Notes: a model not told the origin generated them from the letters alone. A stretch of 7,328 nucleotides of DNA from Rubrobacter sp. (GCA_016781635.1 JADDPY010000337.1:1-7328); one strand, 5' to 3'; positions 1 through 5,399 are shown, counted from the stretch's first letter. Program-made: numbers and translations.

Positions 1-254
1 GGATGGTCACGGTTTACAGGACGCTCGACCTGCTGGGCTCGTTGGGGCTCGTGCGCCGGTTGGACCTGGGCGACGGGGCACGGTATGAGATCGCCGAGGA
101 CCACCATCACCATATGATCTGCGAGTCCTGCGGGGACATCTCGGAGTTCGAGGAGTGCCCCCTGGATCCCGCACGTCTTCCCACCCGGAACCCGGGGTTC
201 GAGGTTCGTTCCCATAGCGTCGAGGTGTACGGTAGGTGCGCGGGATGTCTTTAG
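1..254 (+). CDS. Fur-family metal-dependent transcriptional regulator, 5'-truncated
   Basis: Only the last 83 or so codons lie in the window; the reading frame is open at the left edge, so the Met at base 3 is probably internal. The visible part starts inside the winged-helix domain (TVYRTLDLL, the end of the Fur recognition-helix region). It continues through four histidines at visible residues 34-37, a C-E-S-C pair at 40-43, His71, and a C-A-G-C pair at 79-82 just before the stop. This is the Fur/Zur/PerR dimerisation domain with its structural CxxC zinc site. Fur proteins are usually 130-150 residues, so roughly 50-60 N-terminal residues are missing. Proteins of this family bind operators as metal-loaded dimers, mostly as repressors. 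The downstream ZIP transporter and the Fur/Zur-like repeat favour Zur or Fur; PerR cannot be excluded because the metal-sensing residues are not decisive here. Confidence 0.93.
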   Translation, partial: MVTVYRTLDLLGSLGLVRRLDLGDGARYEIAEDHHHHMICESCGDISEFEECPLDPARLPTRNPGFEVRSHSVEVYGRCAGCL

Positions 255-259
255 AAGTT

Positions 260-287
260 TTGCACAGCGTTGAAAAAAACTTTCAAT
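260..287 (+). promoter_or_regulatory. candidate promoter for the ZIP transporter gene
   Basis: TTGCAC at 260-265 is followed, 16 bases later, by TTCAAT at 282-287. This is an acceptable -35/-10 pair in an AT-rich island between two GC-rich genes. The -10 part overlaps the right arm of the inverted repeat at 270-286, so a repressor bound there would block polymerase. The match is modest and read by eye; the transporter gene might instead be transcribed from the regulator's promoter. Confidence 0.3.
270..286. promoter_or_regulatory. candidate Zur/Fur operator
   Basis: TTGAAA at 270-275 and TTTCAA at 281-286 form a perfect 6-bp inverted repeat with a 5-base spacer. The inner 15 bases, TGAAAAAAACTTTCA, fit the 7-1-7 layout known for Fur-superfamily boxes; actinobacterial Zur sites resemble TGAAAATnATTTTCA. 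It lies between a Fur-family regulator gene and a ZIP metal transporter gene, where such an operator would be expected. Assignment to Zur rather than Fur is inferred from the presumed zinc substrate. Confidence 0.55.
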
Positions 288-342
288 TGCAGGGTGCGTG
301 TTTACCCCCTATCGGGAAGCGTGATGGGGGCGTGGTGAGCGT

Positions 343-1071
343 ATGAGCGCGGTTCTCCTGCTCGCCCTGCTCGCGATGGCCGGCTTCTCGGGGGCGAGTT
401 TCGCGGCGATTTTTGGGAAAGGGTCGAGCGACTCGAGGCGCTCCTACTCTGCTGCCATCGCGGCTGGCATCCTGCTGGCCCTTGCGTTCGCGGATCTCTT
501 CCCCGAGGGGCTGGAGATGGCCGGGATCGGGGCGATCGCGGGTTTCGTCGCCGGTTTCGTACTCCTGTTTCTGGCCGAAGCGCTGGGTCGAGTTCACGCC
601 GACCACCTCTCCGGGGGGGGTGTCGTCAAGGGAGCCCTCTGGCCGCTCTTTGTCGGGCTGGCGGTGCATAACCTCGCCGATGGTTTCGTGCTCGGGGCGG
701 TTGCCGGGTCGTCCGCAGCCGTCTCCGGGCTGCTCGGGCTGGGCATCCTCGTCCACCAGGTGCCGGTCGGCCTCTCGCTCGCCGCGATCCTGGTGGCCGC
801 GCGTGCGACGCGCGCCACGATCGTGCGTGCGACCCTGGTCCTGGGGCTCGCGATACCGTTCGCCGCAGTTTCCACGATGGCATTGCCCGTGCCCGACGAG
901 GAGGCCCTAGGGCTCTTGACCGGTGCCGCCGGGGGCGTACTCGCGTACATGGGCGCTGCCCACCTGCTCCCGGAGACCCAGGTCGGGAACGCCGGCAGGC
1001 TCTCCGCCGTCCTTTTCACCGGGACGCTCGTCGTGACCACCCTCGCCCTAATGACCGTCCTGGGCGACTAG
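343..1071 (+). CDS. ZIP-family metal (probably zinc) transporter
   Basis: A 242-residue inner-membrane protein with about eight hydrophobic helices, usual for bacterial ZIP carriers, which move Zn2+ and sometimes other divalent metals into the cytoplasm. Helix 4 carries the signature HNLADG (109-114) and helix 5 carries HQVPVGLS (138-145). FADLFPEGLE (49-58) fits the helix 2 conserved segment. A short His-containing loop (VHADHL, 84-89) precedes helix 4, as in ZIPs with a metal-rich cytoplasmic loop. In bacterial ZIPs helix 5 often reads H-x-x-P-E-G; here the glutamate is Val142, so one acidic ligand of the two-metal site appears to be missing. The ATG at 343 has GGTGAG at 334-339 as a rather close ribosome site, and no better in-frame start lies upstream. 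The gene begins 88 bases after the regulator and probably answers to the box at 270-286. Confidence 0.88.
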   Translation: MSAVLLLALLAMAGFSGASFAAIFGKGSSDSRRSYSAAIAAGILLALAFADLFPEGLEMAGIGAIAGFVAGFVLLFLAEALGRVHADHLSGGGVVKGALWPLFVGLAVHNLADGFVLGAVAGSSAAVSGLLGLGILVHQVPVGLSLAAILVAARATRATIVRATLVLGLAIPFAAVSTMALPVPDEEALGLLTGAAGGVLAYMGAAHLLPETQVGNAGRLSAVLFTGTLVVTTLALMTVLGD

Positions 1072-1088
1072 GGCCACCCAGGCAGAAC

Positions 1089-1122
1089 GGCGCCCTTCAA
1101 GATCGTTGCTGGTTCGGGCGTC
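1089..1122. terminator. possible bidirectional hairpin between convergent genes
   Basis: GGCGCCC at 1089-1095 can pair with GGGCGTC at 1116-1122 (seven pairs, one of them G-U in RNA) around a 20-base loop. It sits between the stop of the ZIP gene and the stop of the rhomboid gene, where a shared terminator would be expected. There is no T-run on either side and the loop is large, so support is mainly positional. Confidence 0.25.
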
Positions 1123-1133
1123 TGGCCTCGAGA

Positions 1134-1823
1134 TTATCGGGCGAAGATGAGATACCAGACGCCGAGGAGTATCGCCTCGATAACCAGGGTGATCGCGGCG
1201 GGGGCCAGGGCGGTGAGCCACTTCCGGGAGTAGACCGTCGGGGCGAGGAAAAAGCCGTAGACGAGGCCGCCGACCAGGCCACCGAGGTGAGCCGTGTTCG
1301 AGACGCCCGGGATCGAGAAGCCCAGGAAGAGGTTGATGCCGGTCAGTAGGAGGAGCTGTCCGATTACGGGGTCGCGAGTGGAGAACGTCCCGCGCCGGAT
1401 GGCGTATCCGAACACACCCCCCAGAAGGCCAAAGATGGCCCCGGACGCACCGACGGCCGGTTGCATGGGGCTGTCCCAGCCGAAATAGAGGTAGGCGATC
1501 CCGCCCGCGATCCCGCTAAGGAGGTACAGCCCGAAGAAGCGGCCCCTACCGAAGGAGGCCTCGGCGAAGGAGCCGAGAAAGTAGAGCGAGAGCATATTGA
1601 GCAGCAGATGCGTCAGCCCCGAGTGCAGGAAGGTGCTCGTCAGCAGCCGCCAAGCTTCGCCCTCGGCGACGAAAGCGGGGACGAGGGCTCCGAGGGTCAG
1701 GGCCTCCACCGGGAGGCCGAGAGACGTGCCACCGGATGAGGCGCCCACGCTCGCTGCGCCCAGGTAAACCAGGACGCAGGCGGCGATGAGGCTGAAGGTT
1801 ACCGGGAGGCGGGAGAAGGTCAA
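1134..1823 (-). CDS. rhomboid-family intramembrane serine protease
   Basis: A 229-residue polytopic protein that should cleave transmembrane substrates within the membrane. The rhomboid core is complete: the WR motif of the L1 loop (58-59), HLLLNM in helix 2 with Asn76 for the oxyanion region, GASGAIFG with catalytic Ser127, and HLGG with catalytic His179. Six core helices are followed by one more hydrophobic segment after Arg200. The N-terminal soluble part is minimal and the first helix starts near residue 8. The start is TTG at 1823-1821: the same frame has a stop a short way upstream and no ATG or GTG in between. No good Shine-Dalgarno precedes it, so translation is probably coupled to the gene ending 19 bases upstream. 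Its substrate cannot be told from sequence. The family call is firm; the exact start is less so. Confidence 0.95.
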   Translation of the reverse strand: MTFSRLPVTFSLIAACVLVYLGAASVGASSGGTSLGLPVEALTLGALVPAFVAEGEAWRLLTSTFLHSGLTHLLLNMLSLYFLGSFAEASFGRGRFFGLYLLSGIAGGIAYLYFGWDSPMQPAVGASGAIFGLLGGVFGYAIRRGTFSTRDPVIGQLLLLTGINLFLGFSIPGVSNTAHLGGLVGGLVYGFFLAPTVYSRKWLTALAPAAITLVIEAILLGVWYLIFAR

Positions 1824-1842
1824 GAAGGCGTTGGTGGCGCCG

Positions 1843-2298
1843 CTAGCGCTTGATCTCGCGGACGGCGTCGCCGACCTGGACCTTGCTCAGGTCCTGCAAG
1901 GGGCCGCCGAGCATATCCTCGAGGTCCTCGGCGTCGGGATCTTTCGGGTTCATGCCGAAGCCCTGCACCTGCACGTTGTCCCCGAACATCTGCCCGAAGA
2001 TGCGGTGGAGGTTCTCCTGCATATCGCCGATGCCAGCGAAGCCCGCGCCACCGAACGGCGAGCCGGCGTCGGAGAGGCGGGCGACCGCCAGCTTCTCCTT
2101 CACCTCCGTGACCTCGGCCTTCGCCTTTACGTCTTCCACGGTGCCGAGGGTCTCGCCGGTGTCCGGGTCCCAGACCTCCTCGCCCTCGGGGGCGAAAACC
2201 TCGAAGACCATCCCCGCGCGCACACCGTGCTGACGGCCCCGGTTTACGACGATCTCACCCTTGCCCATTATCTTTGCGACTTTGCCTTCGACGGCCAT
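1843..2298 (-). CDS. small protein with FlgT C-terminal-like beta domain
   Basis: A 151-residue protein without a signal peptide or membrane helix, so probably cytoplasmic. Residues 5-75 (GKVAKI, then a VVNRG turn, GVRAGMVFEV, WDPDTGETLG, AEVTEVKEKLAVARL) resemble the C-terminal domain of flagellar assembly protein T, a small beta barrel also found in proteins unrelated to flagella. The closing strand of that fold, with its VGD turn, appears only at the C terminus (VQVGDAVREIK, 140-150). Residues 76-138 therefore look like an insertion, first Gly/Phe-rich and then acidic. The ATG at 2298 has GGAGGG about eight bases upstream and a TATAAT promoter upstream of that. It is the first gene of an operon with the rhomboid protease, 19 bases away, so it may be a partner or regulator of it. 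That link rests on position only, and no molecular function is known. Confidence 0.8.
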   Translation of the reverse strand: MAVEGKVAKIMGKGEIVVNRGRQHGVRAGMVFEVFAPEGEEVWDPDTGETLGTVEDVKAKAEVTEVKEKLAVARLSDAGSPFGGAGFAGIGDMQENLHRIFGQMFGDNVQVQGFGMNPKDPDAEDLEDMLGGPLQDLSKVQVGDAVREIKR

Positions 2299-2334
2299 AA
2301 AAACCGCTCCCTCCGTAATCGAAATCTATCCTGG

Positions 2335-2362
2335 ATTATATCCCCCGCCACGCCGGAGCAAG
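2335..2362 (-). promoter_or_regulatory. promoter of the FlgT-C-like/rhomboid operon
   Basis: Read on the minus strand, a perfect TATAAT (2340-2335) lies 16 bases downstream of CTTGCT (2362-2357), which is only a fair -35. Initiation would fall near 2328, leaving about 30 bases of leader containing a strong GGAGGG ribosome site before the ATG at 2298. The perfect -10 in otherwise GC-rich DNA is good evidence. The promoter lies back to back with that of the endonuclease IV gene. Confidence 0.6.
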
Positions 2363-2369
2363 CACGCGC

Positions 2370-2375
2370 TAGAAT
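2370..2375 (+). promoter_or_regulatory. -10 element of a likely leaderless endonuclease IV transcript
   Basis: TAGAAT ends seven bases before the ATG at 2383. Transcription normally starts about seven bases after the -10 hexamer, so the mRNA would begin at or next to the ATG. No Shine-Dalgarno lies between hexamer and start, which agrees with a leaderless message, a common class in actinobacteria. No convincing -35 was found at the usual distance. Confidence 0.5.
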
Positions 2376-2382
2376 CCCACTC

Positions 2383-3282
2383 ATGTTCGAGGCAGCGAAC
2401 AACGGGGCGGTGCGCACCAGCAGGGTGGGGAGACACCTTCCCACTTCGGGCGGTCTCGTAAAGAACACCCTGCGCCTGGCTCGTGAACAGGCGCTCGAGG
2501 CGGTCCAGATCTTTGTCTCCAACCCGCAGGGCTGGGCATTGCCGCAGCCTCGCCCCGAGGCAGAGGACTTCATCGAGGGGGCGCGGGAGGCGGGGATCTC
2601 TCCCGTGGTGGTCCACGCCAAGTACCTCATCAACCTCGCCTCGCAGAACCCGGACCATCGGGATCGCTCCGCGAAGGTTCTGGCGGCGGAGCTCGTCGCG
2701 GCCGGCGCGCTGGGCGCACGTTATGTCGTGGTTCACTCGGGGAGCCACGGGGGCGACGGGGAGGAGCGGGGGATGGAGCGCCTGATCGAGGGGCTCGGCA
2801 GGGCACGGGAGATCGCGGCGGCCGATGTGGGGGAACATCCCCCGGCGGAGCCCGTGGTCGAGAACTCGGTAGGGGCCGGGTCGCTGCTCTGCTCCACGTT
2901 CGACGACTTGGCCATGGTCGCCAGGGAGGCGGGGGTGCGAGCCTGCGTGGACACGGCGCATGCCTTCGTCGCGGGCCACGATCTTTCGACCCCGGAGGGG
3001 GCACGGCTGGTCGCCCAGGAGCTCCGAGAGGCGATGGAAGACCGGATCGCCATCCTGCACCTCAACGACGCGAAGAACGAGCTCGGCAGCCGGCGGGACG
3101 GGCACAAGAGGATAGGGGAGGGGCACGTCTCCACGGAGGCATGGACGGAGTTGTTCAAGGGGTTGCCGGGGATGCCGGCGCTCATGGAGACACCCTACGA
3201 CACGCCCGAGGTAAACGCCGAGCAGGTCAGGCTCGTCAAAGAGCTCGCGGGCGGGTTGCCGCTAGCGCGGAACGGGGTATAA
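2383..3282 (+). CDS. nfo: endonuclease IV (AP endonuclease)
   Basis: A 299-residue cytoplasmic DNA-repair enzyme that cuts the backbone 5' to abasic sites and removes blocked 3' ends in base-excision repair. All nine metal ligands of the three-zinc site can be matched to the E. coli enzyme: His78, His118, Glu160, Asp190, His193, His226, Asp239, His241 and Glu269. Their motifs are HAKYLINLAS, VVVHSGS, VVENSVGAG, DTAHAF, HLND, RRDGH and METP. Two family positions differ: HSG replaces the usual HPG, and Gly240 replaces the Arg of DRH. The frame stays open upstream to 1786, but that stretch lies opposite the FlgT-C-like gene and adds nothing family-like. The ATG at 2383 fits the -10 box seven bases upstream. 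It gives about 11 residues more than usual before the core, so GTG at 2410 or 2425 remains possible. Its stop overlaps the promoter of the next gene. Confidence 0.93.
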   Translation: MFEAANNGAVRTSRVGRHLPTSGGLVKNTLRLAREQALEAVQIFVSNPQGWALPQPRPEAEDFIEGAREAGISPVVVHAKYLINLASQNPDHRDRSAKVLAAELVAAGALGARYVVVHSGSHGGDGEERGMERLIEGLGRAREIAAADVGEHPPAEPVVENSVGAGSLLCSTFDDLAMVAREAGVRACVDTAHAFVAGHDLSTPEGARLVAQELREAMEDRIAILHLNDAKNELGSRRDGHKRIGEGHVSTEAWTELFKGLPGMPALMETPYDTPEVNAEQVRLVKELAGGLPLARNGV

Positions 3283-3285
3283 AAT
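3256..3285 (+). promoter_or_regulatory. promoter of the XRE regulator gene, probably leaderless
   Basis: TTGCCG at 3256-3261 and TAAAAT at 3280-3285 are 18 bases apart. The -10 hexamer ends seven bases before the ATG at 3293, the same spacing as in front of the endonuclease IV gene, and no Shine-Dalgarno is present. The first three bases of the hexamer are the TAA stop of endonuclease IV, so the promoter is embedded in the end of that gene. Confidence 0.55.
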
Positions 3286-3292
3286 TCAAATC

Positions 3293-3595
3293 ATGAAGAC
3301 CGTGGAGATTCGACCCCAGCCCAAAAAGACCGACCTGCTCTCGGCAATCGGTGAGACGCTCAGGGGCGCGCGCAACGAGCGCGGGCTCACCCTCAGGCAG
3401 GTTGCAGAGGGGGCTCACGTCTCCATCTCCTACCTGGCCGAGATCGAGAGGGGCGAAAAAGACCCTTCGTCTCGCGTCCTGGAGAGCATAGCCGAGGGCC
3501 TCGACCTGGAAGTCAGCCTGCTACTGCTGCAAATCGCCACCAACCTAGATCCCGAAGTCGCTAGACGCCCCGTAGAAGCCACCCTCGCCGCCTAG
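3293..3595 (+). CDS. XRE-family transcriptional regulator, ClgR-like
   Basis: A 100-residue DNA-binding protein with one Cro/C1-type helix-turn-helix at about residues 17-73 (LRGARNERGLTLRQVAEGA, then HVSISYLAEIERGEKDPSS). The recognition segment SYLAEIERGEKDPSS and the following VLESIAEGLDL closely follow actinobacterial ClgR, the activator of Clp protease and other stress genes, whose sequence reads SYLSEVERGxKExSS at this place. The protein ends in Leu-Ala-Ala, like the ssrA degradation tag and like the alanine-ending tails that make Streptomyces PopR and ClgR ClpP substrates. It is shorter after the HTH than many ClgR proteins. The gene follows endonuclease IV directly but has its own promoter. 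Assignment to XRE is firm, to ClgR probable, and its targets are unknown. The symbol is left empty because other XRE subfamilies look similar. Confidence 0.88.
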   Translation: MKTVEIRPQPKKTDLLSAIGETLRGARNERGLTLRQVAEGAHVSISYLAEIERGEKDPSSRVLESIAEGLDLEVSLLLLQIATNLDPEVARRPVEATLAA

Positions 3596-3880
3596 CCACC
3601 GCTGTGCTCTCGCGAGCGGTTCTTCGGCTCTGCCCTTGAGGCACCCGGCAAACTCTCCGTACGTTATAGCGGGTGTCATGAACTTGGGTGAAGACCGCAT
3701 CAGAACGCGGATTCTCCGGTTGGCTCGGTTCCTCGTGTTCCCACACTTTTCATGCACAAGCCATCCCTGATCTAGCTCACAACACCCTCTAACTCCTTGA
3801 GGCTGTATCCCTCGCGAACGGGTCTTTACCGGCCGGCAGCCCATTGGCGGGGTTTGTGCAGGGTCCTTCCGAGCTCTGCT
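3596..3880. other. 285-base intergenic region of unknown content
   Basis: No convincing gene is visible between the stops of the XRE regulator and the CPBP protease. Base composition is less GC-rich than in the flanking genes. Hairpin candidates are ACCGCT/AGCGGT (3598-3603 with 3615-3620) just after the regulator stop, possibly a weak terminator, and GGCACCCG/CGGGTGTC (3640-3647 with 3670-3677, one G-U pair). On the minus strand a 99-codon frame runs from 3844 to 3545, but it overlaps the end of the regulator gene, shows no familiar domain and begins without a clear ribosome site. The stretch could be a decayed mobile-element end, an RNA gene, or plain spacer. Confidence 0.3.
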
Positions 3881-3888
3881 TTAGAGCT
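3872..3888 (-). terminator. weak hairpin at the 3' end of the CPBP protease gene
   Basis: AGCTCT (3872-3877) and AGAGCT (3883-3888) form a perfect six-pair stem with a five-base loop that includes the TAA stop of the protease gene. No T-run follows on the minus strand, so an intrinsic terminator is only possible. Confidence 0.2.
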
Positions 3889-4966
3889 GCGAAAAGTAGG
3901 AGAGTATTACCAGGGAGAAGTTGTAACCGGCGTGGACGAGGAAGGTGGCGGTGGTGTTTATGCGGTTTCGCAAGATGCCCCAGCCTATCGAGATGACGAA
4001 GATGTAGACCAGCAAGACGCTCAGGCCGTACTGAACGTGCAGGGAGGCCCAGAGCACCGATGCGAGCGGTATCCCGAGGGCGGGCTGCAGGGCGCCCCGG
4101 AAGAGCGTCTCCTCACCGGCGGCGGCGCCGACCCCGATCAGTAGCCCGAACAGGATCGCCGCGAGGGGGCTGAACCCTTCCGTGCTCACGAGGCCCTCGG
4201 ATACCTCGCCTACCCGGCTGTAAAGCTCGGGCTGCAGGGCGGCGAAAAGGGCGTCGAAGGCGAGGGAGAGGAGTAGCGTGCCCACGATAAACAGCCCGAC
4301 GACGCCAAGCTGGCGGAGCGTTATGGGGCCATACCCGAGGCGGGCGAGGGTCTCCCGCAGGTTGCGGCGGTATCCGAAGCCGACCCCGAGCGCGGCGACC
4401 ACTACAAACGGGAGTTGGCTGGCGACGACGCTCACCAGAGATAGCCTCCCCGCCGCTGAGAAGGTGGTCTCGAACGCCTCCGGCGAGAGCGCGAAGATCA
4501 AGAGCGTCGCCAGGTTCTGTGCCAGCACGAGCACCGAGAGCCAGATCGCAAAAAAGATCACCGGGTCCGACCAGAACCTGCGTGGCGGGTACCCCTCGGA
4601 GGGGCCGTTCGACGTTGCGAAGCCCCCGGAACCCGCGTCGTATTCCGTCGCCGGCGCGCGGCGGCTCATGATCCTACGCAGCGGCGGTATGCAGAGGGCG
4701 ATGCCGATGATGCCCGCGATCACGAGGACGGTGGCCCCGCTCGCCGAGAGGGCCAGGGGGAAGTCCGGTGGAAGGGCGCCGGATCTTGCGACGAGCGCGA
4801 CCAGGAGACCTGAAGCCGCCACCAGGAAAGAAAGGAACAGTACGATAACGACCAGGCTGATCTCTGCGCCCCGGTTCTTTCGCCCCCACTGTGCCAGGAG
4901 CGCCAACCCACCCACGAAGGTGATCGTGAGCACAGCTTGTAAGAGGGCGCCGAACTCCTGCTGCAT
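3881..4966 (-). CDS. CPBP-family (CAAX/Abi-type) intramembrane metalloprotease
   Basis: A 361-residue polytopic membrane protein. The C-terminal third carries the CPBP (Abi) signature: GEETLFRG with Glu285, Glu286 and Arg290 (EExxxR), WASLHVQYG with His310, and VHAGYNF with His345 and Asn349 (HxxxN). These are the residues thought to bind the metal and catalyse cleavage in the Rce1-like family. In bacteria, members act in protein maturation, bacteriocin immunity or unknown roles. The N-terminal part adds three hydrophobic helices (about 6-26, 34-60, 76-95), a polar loop rich in Gly, Ser and Arg at 100-133, and more helices, making it longer than minimal CPBP proteins of 200-250 residues. The ATG at 4966 has AAAGG about ten bases upstream. 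It appears to be a single-gene unit, with a TTGACT -35 candidate at 5037-5032 and TGCTAA at 5013-5008 (18-base spacer). Substrate unknown. Confidence 0.92.
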   Translation of the reverse strand: MQQEFGALLQAVLTITFVGGLALLAQWGRKNRGAEISLVVIVLFLSFLVAASGLLVALVARSGALPPDFPLALSASGATVLVIAGIIGIALCIPPLRRIMSRRAPATEYDAGSGGFATSNGPSEGYPPRRFWSDPVIFFAIWLSVLVLAQNLATLLIFALSPEAFETTFSAAGRLSLVSVVASQLPFVVVAALGVGFGYRRNLRETLARLGYGPITLRQLGVVGLFIVGTLLLSLAFDALFAALQPELYSRVGEVSEGLVSTEGFSPLAAILFGLLIGVGAAAGEETLFRGALQPALGIPLASVLWASLHVQYGLSVLLVYIFVISIGWGILRNRINTTATFLVHAGYNFSLVILSYFSQL

Positions 4967-5019
4967 GCGGTCGAACCTTTCCGATGGAACGCGGGATCAT
5001 CGAGAGGTTAGCACACGCT

Positions 5020-5052
5020 AGAGCACCCCAAAGTCAATGCTTTGGCTGCTCT
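5020..5052. repeat. 33-base interrupted inverted repeat between two minus-strand units
   Basis: AGAGCA (5020-5025) pairs with TGCTCT (5047-5052) and CCAAAG (5028-5033) pairs with CTTTGG (5040-5045). A small CC/C internal bulge separates the two stems and the loop is six bases. It lies between the end of the two-gene operon (5095) and the start of the CPBP protease (4966). It could be the operon's terminator, although no T-run follows, or an operator, because the only good -35 candidate for the protease (TTGACT, minus strand 5037-5032) overlaps its centre. Confidence 0.45.
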
Positions 5053-5094
5053 GAAACCGGGTTCATGGAGACGATGACGTGCTCGCCGAACCCT

Positions 5095-5397
5095 TTAGGG
5101 GTCGCGGTTCTCGGCGCTCTCCAGGCCGTCGAGGATGGGGCCCAGGACGTCGTCCCGGGCTGCCTCGTACTGTTCGAGGGTCTCCGCGTCCCGGGCTGCC
5201 TCGGCCATGCGCGCGACGAGGACGGAGCCGTTGCCCCCCTCGCCCCTGGCAGCGAGGATGCGCCACGCCAGGATGCGGTATGCCCGTTCGAGAGCGGGGT
5301 CCTCGTGGCCGTTCTCGAGCAGGTCTTCGACCACACCGTGCAGGCGCTCGGCCGCATCGAGGGGGAGATTTACGGGGAAGTAGGGAGCGCCGGCCAA
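5095..5397 (-). CDS. hypothetical small helical protein
   Basis: A 100-residue protein that I do not recognise. After a short Pro-containing N terminus (APYFPVNLPL) it looks almost wholly alpha-helical and charged: AAERLHGVVEDLLENG, PALERAYRILAWRILAARG, then SVLVARMAEAARDAETLEQYEAARDDVLGPILDGLESAE. There is no signal peptide, membrane helix, cysteine or metal motif. The pattern suits a soluble helical bundle, perhaps a protein-binding partner. The start is TTG at 5397-5395, only two bases after the stop of the upstream HTH-like gene, so the two are probably translationally coupled. No upstream ATG or GTG was found in this frame. The long-range Arg/Glu/Ala periodicity could partly reflect GC-rich codon use, but the tight linkage supports a real gene. 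Confidence 0.65.
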   Translation of the reverse strand: MAGAPYFPVNLPLDAAERLHGVVEDLLENGHEDPALERAYRILAWRILAARGEGGNGSVLVARMAEAARDAETLEQYEAARDDVLGPILDGLESAENRDP

Positions 5398-5399
5398 GG

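Noticed and set aside
102..114. Run of histidine codons as a possible sequence repeat or tag
   Set aside because: A poly-His segment just before CxxC is normal in Fur-family dimerisation domains.
283..756. 157-codon minus-strand open frame opposite the ZIP gene
   Set aside because: Its translation is a charged, Gly/Arg-rich shadow, while the plus frame carries ZIP motifs and membrane helices.
1786..2382. Upstream in-frame extension of endonuclease IV by 199 codons
   Set aside because: It runs opposite the well-supported FlgT-C-like gene, shows no domain, and the -10 box plus family length place the start at 2383.
3621..3669. Plus-strand promoter TTGAGG with TTATAG in the intergenic region
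   Set aside because: Spacing is 22 bases and no plus-strand gene follows.
3545..3844. 99-codon minus-strand open frame
   Set aside because: It overlaps the end of the XRE gene, has no recognisable domain and no clear ribosome site. Kept only as a remark on the intergenic region.
4278..5021. 247-codon plus-strand open frame opposite the CPBP protease
   Set aside because: Low-complexity Arg/Ser/Thr-rich translation antisense to a gene with full catalytic motifs.
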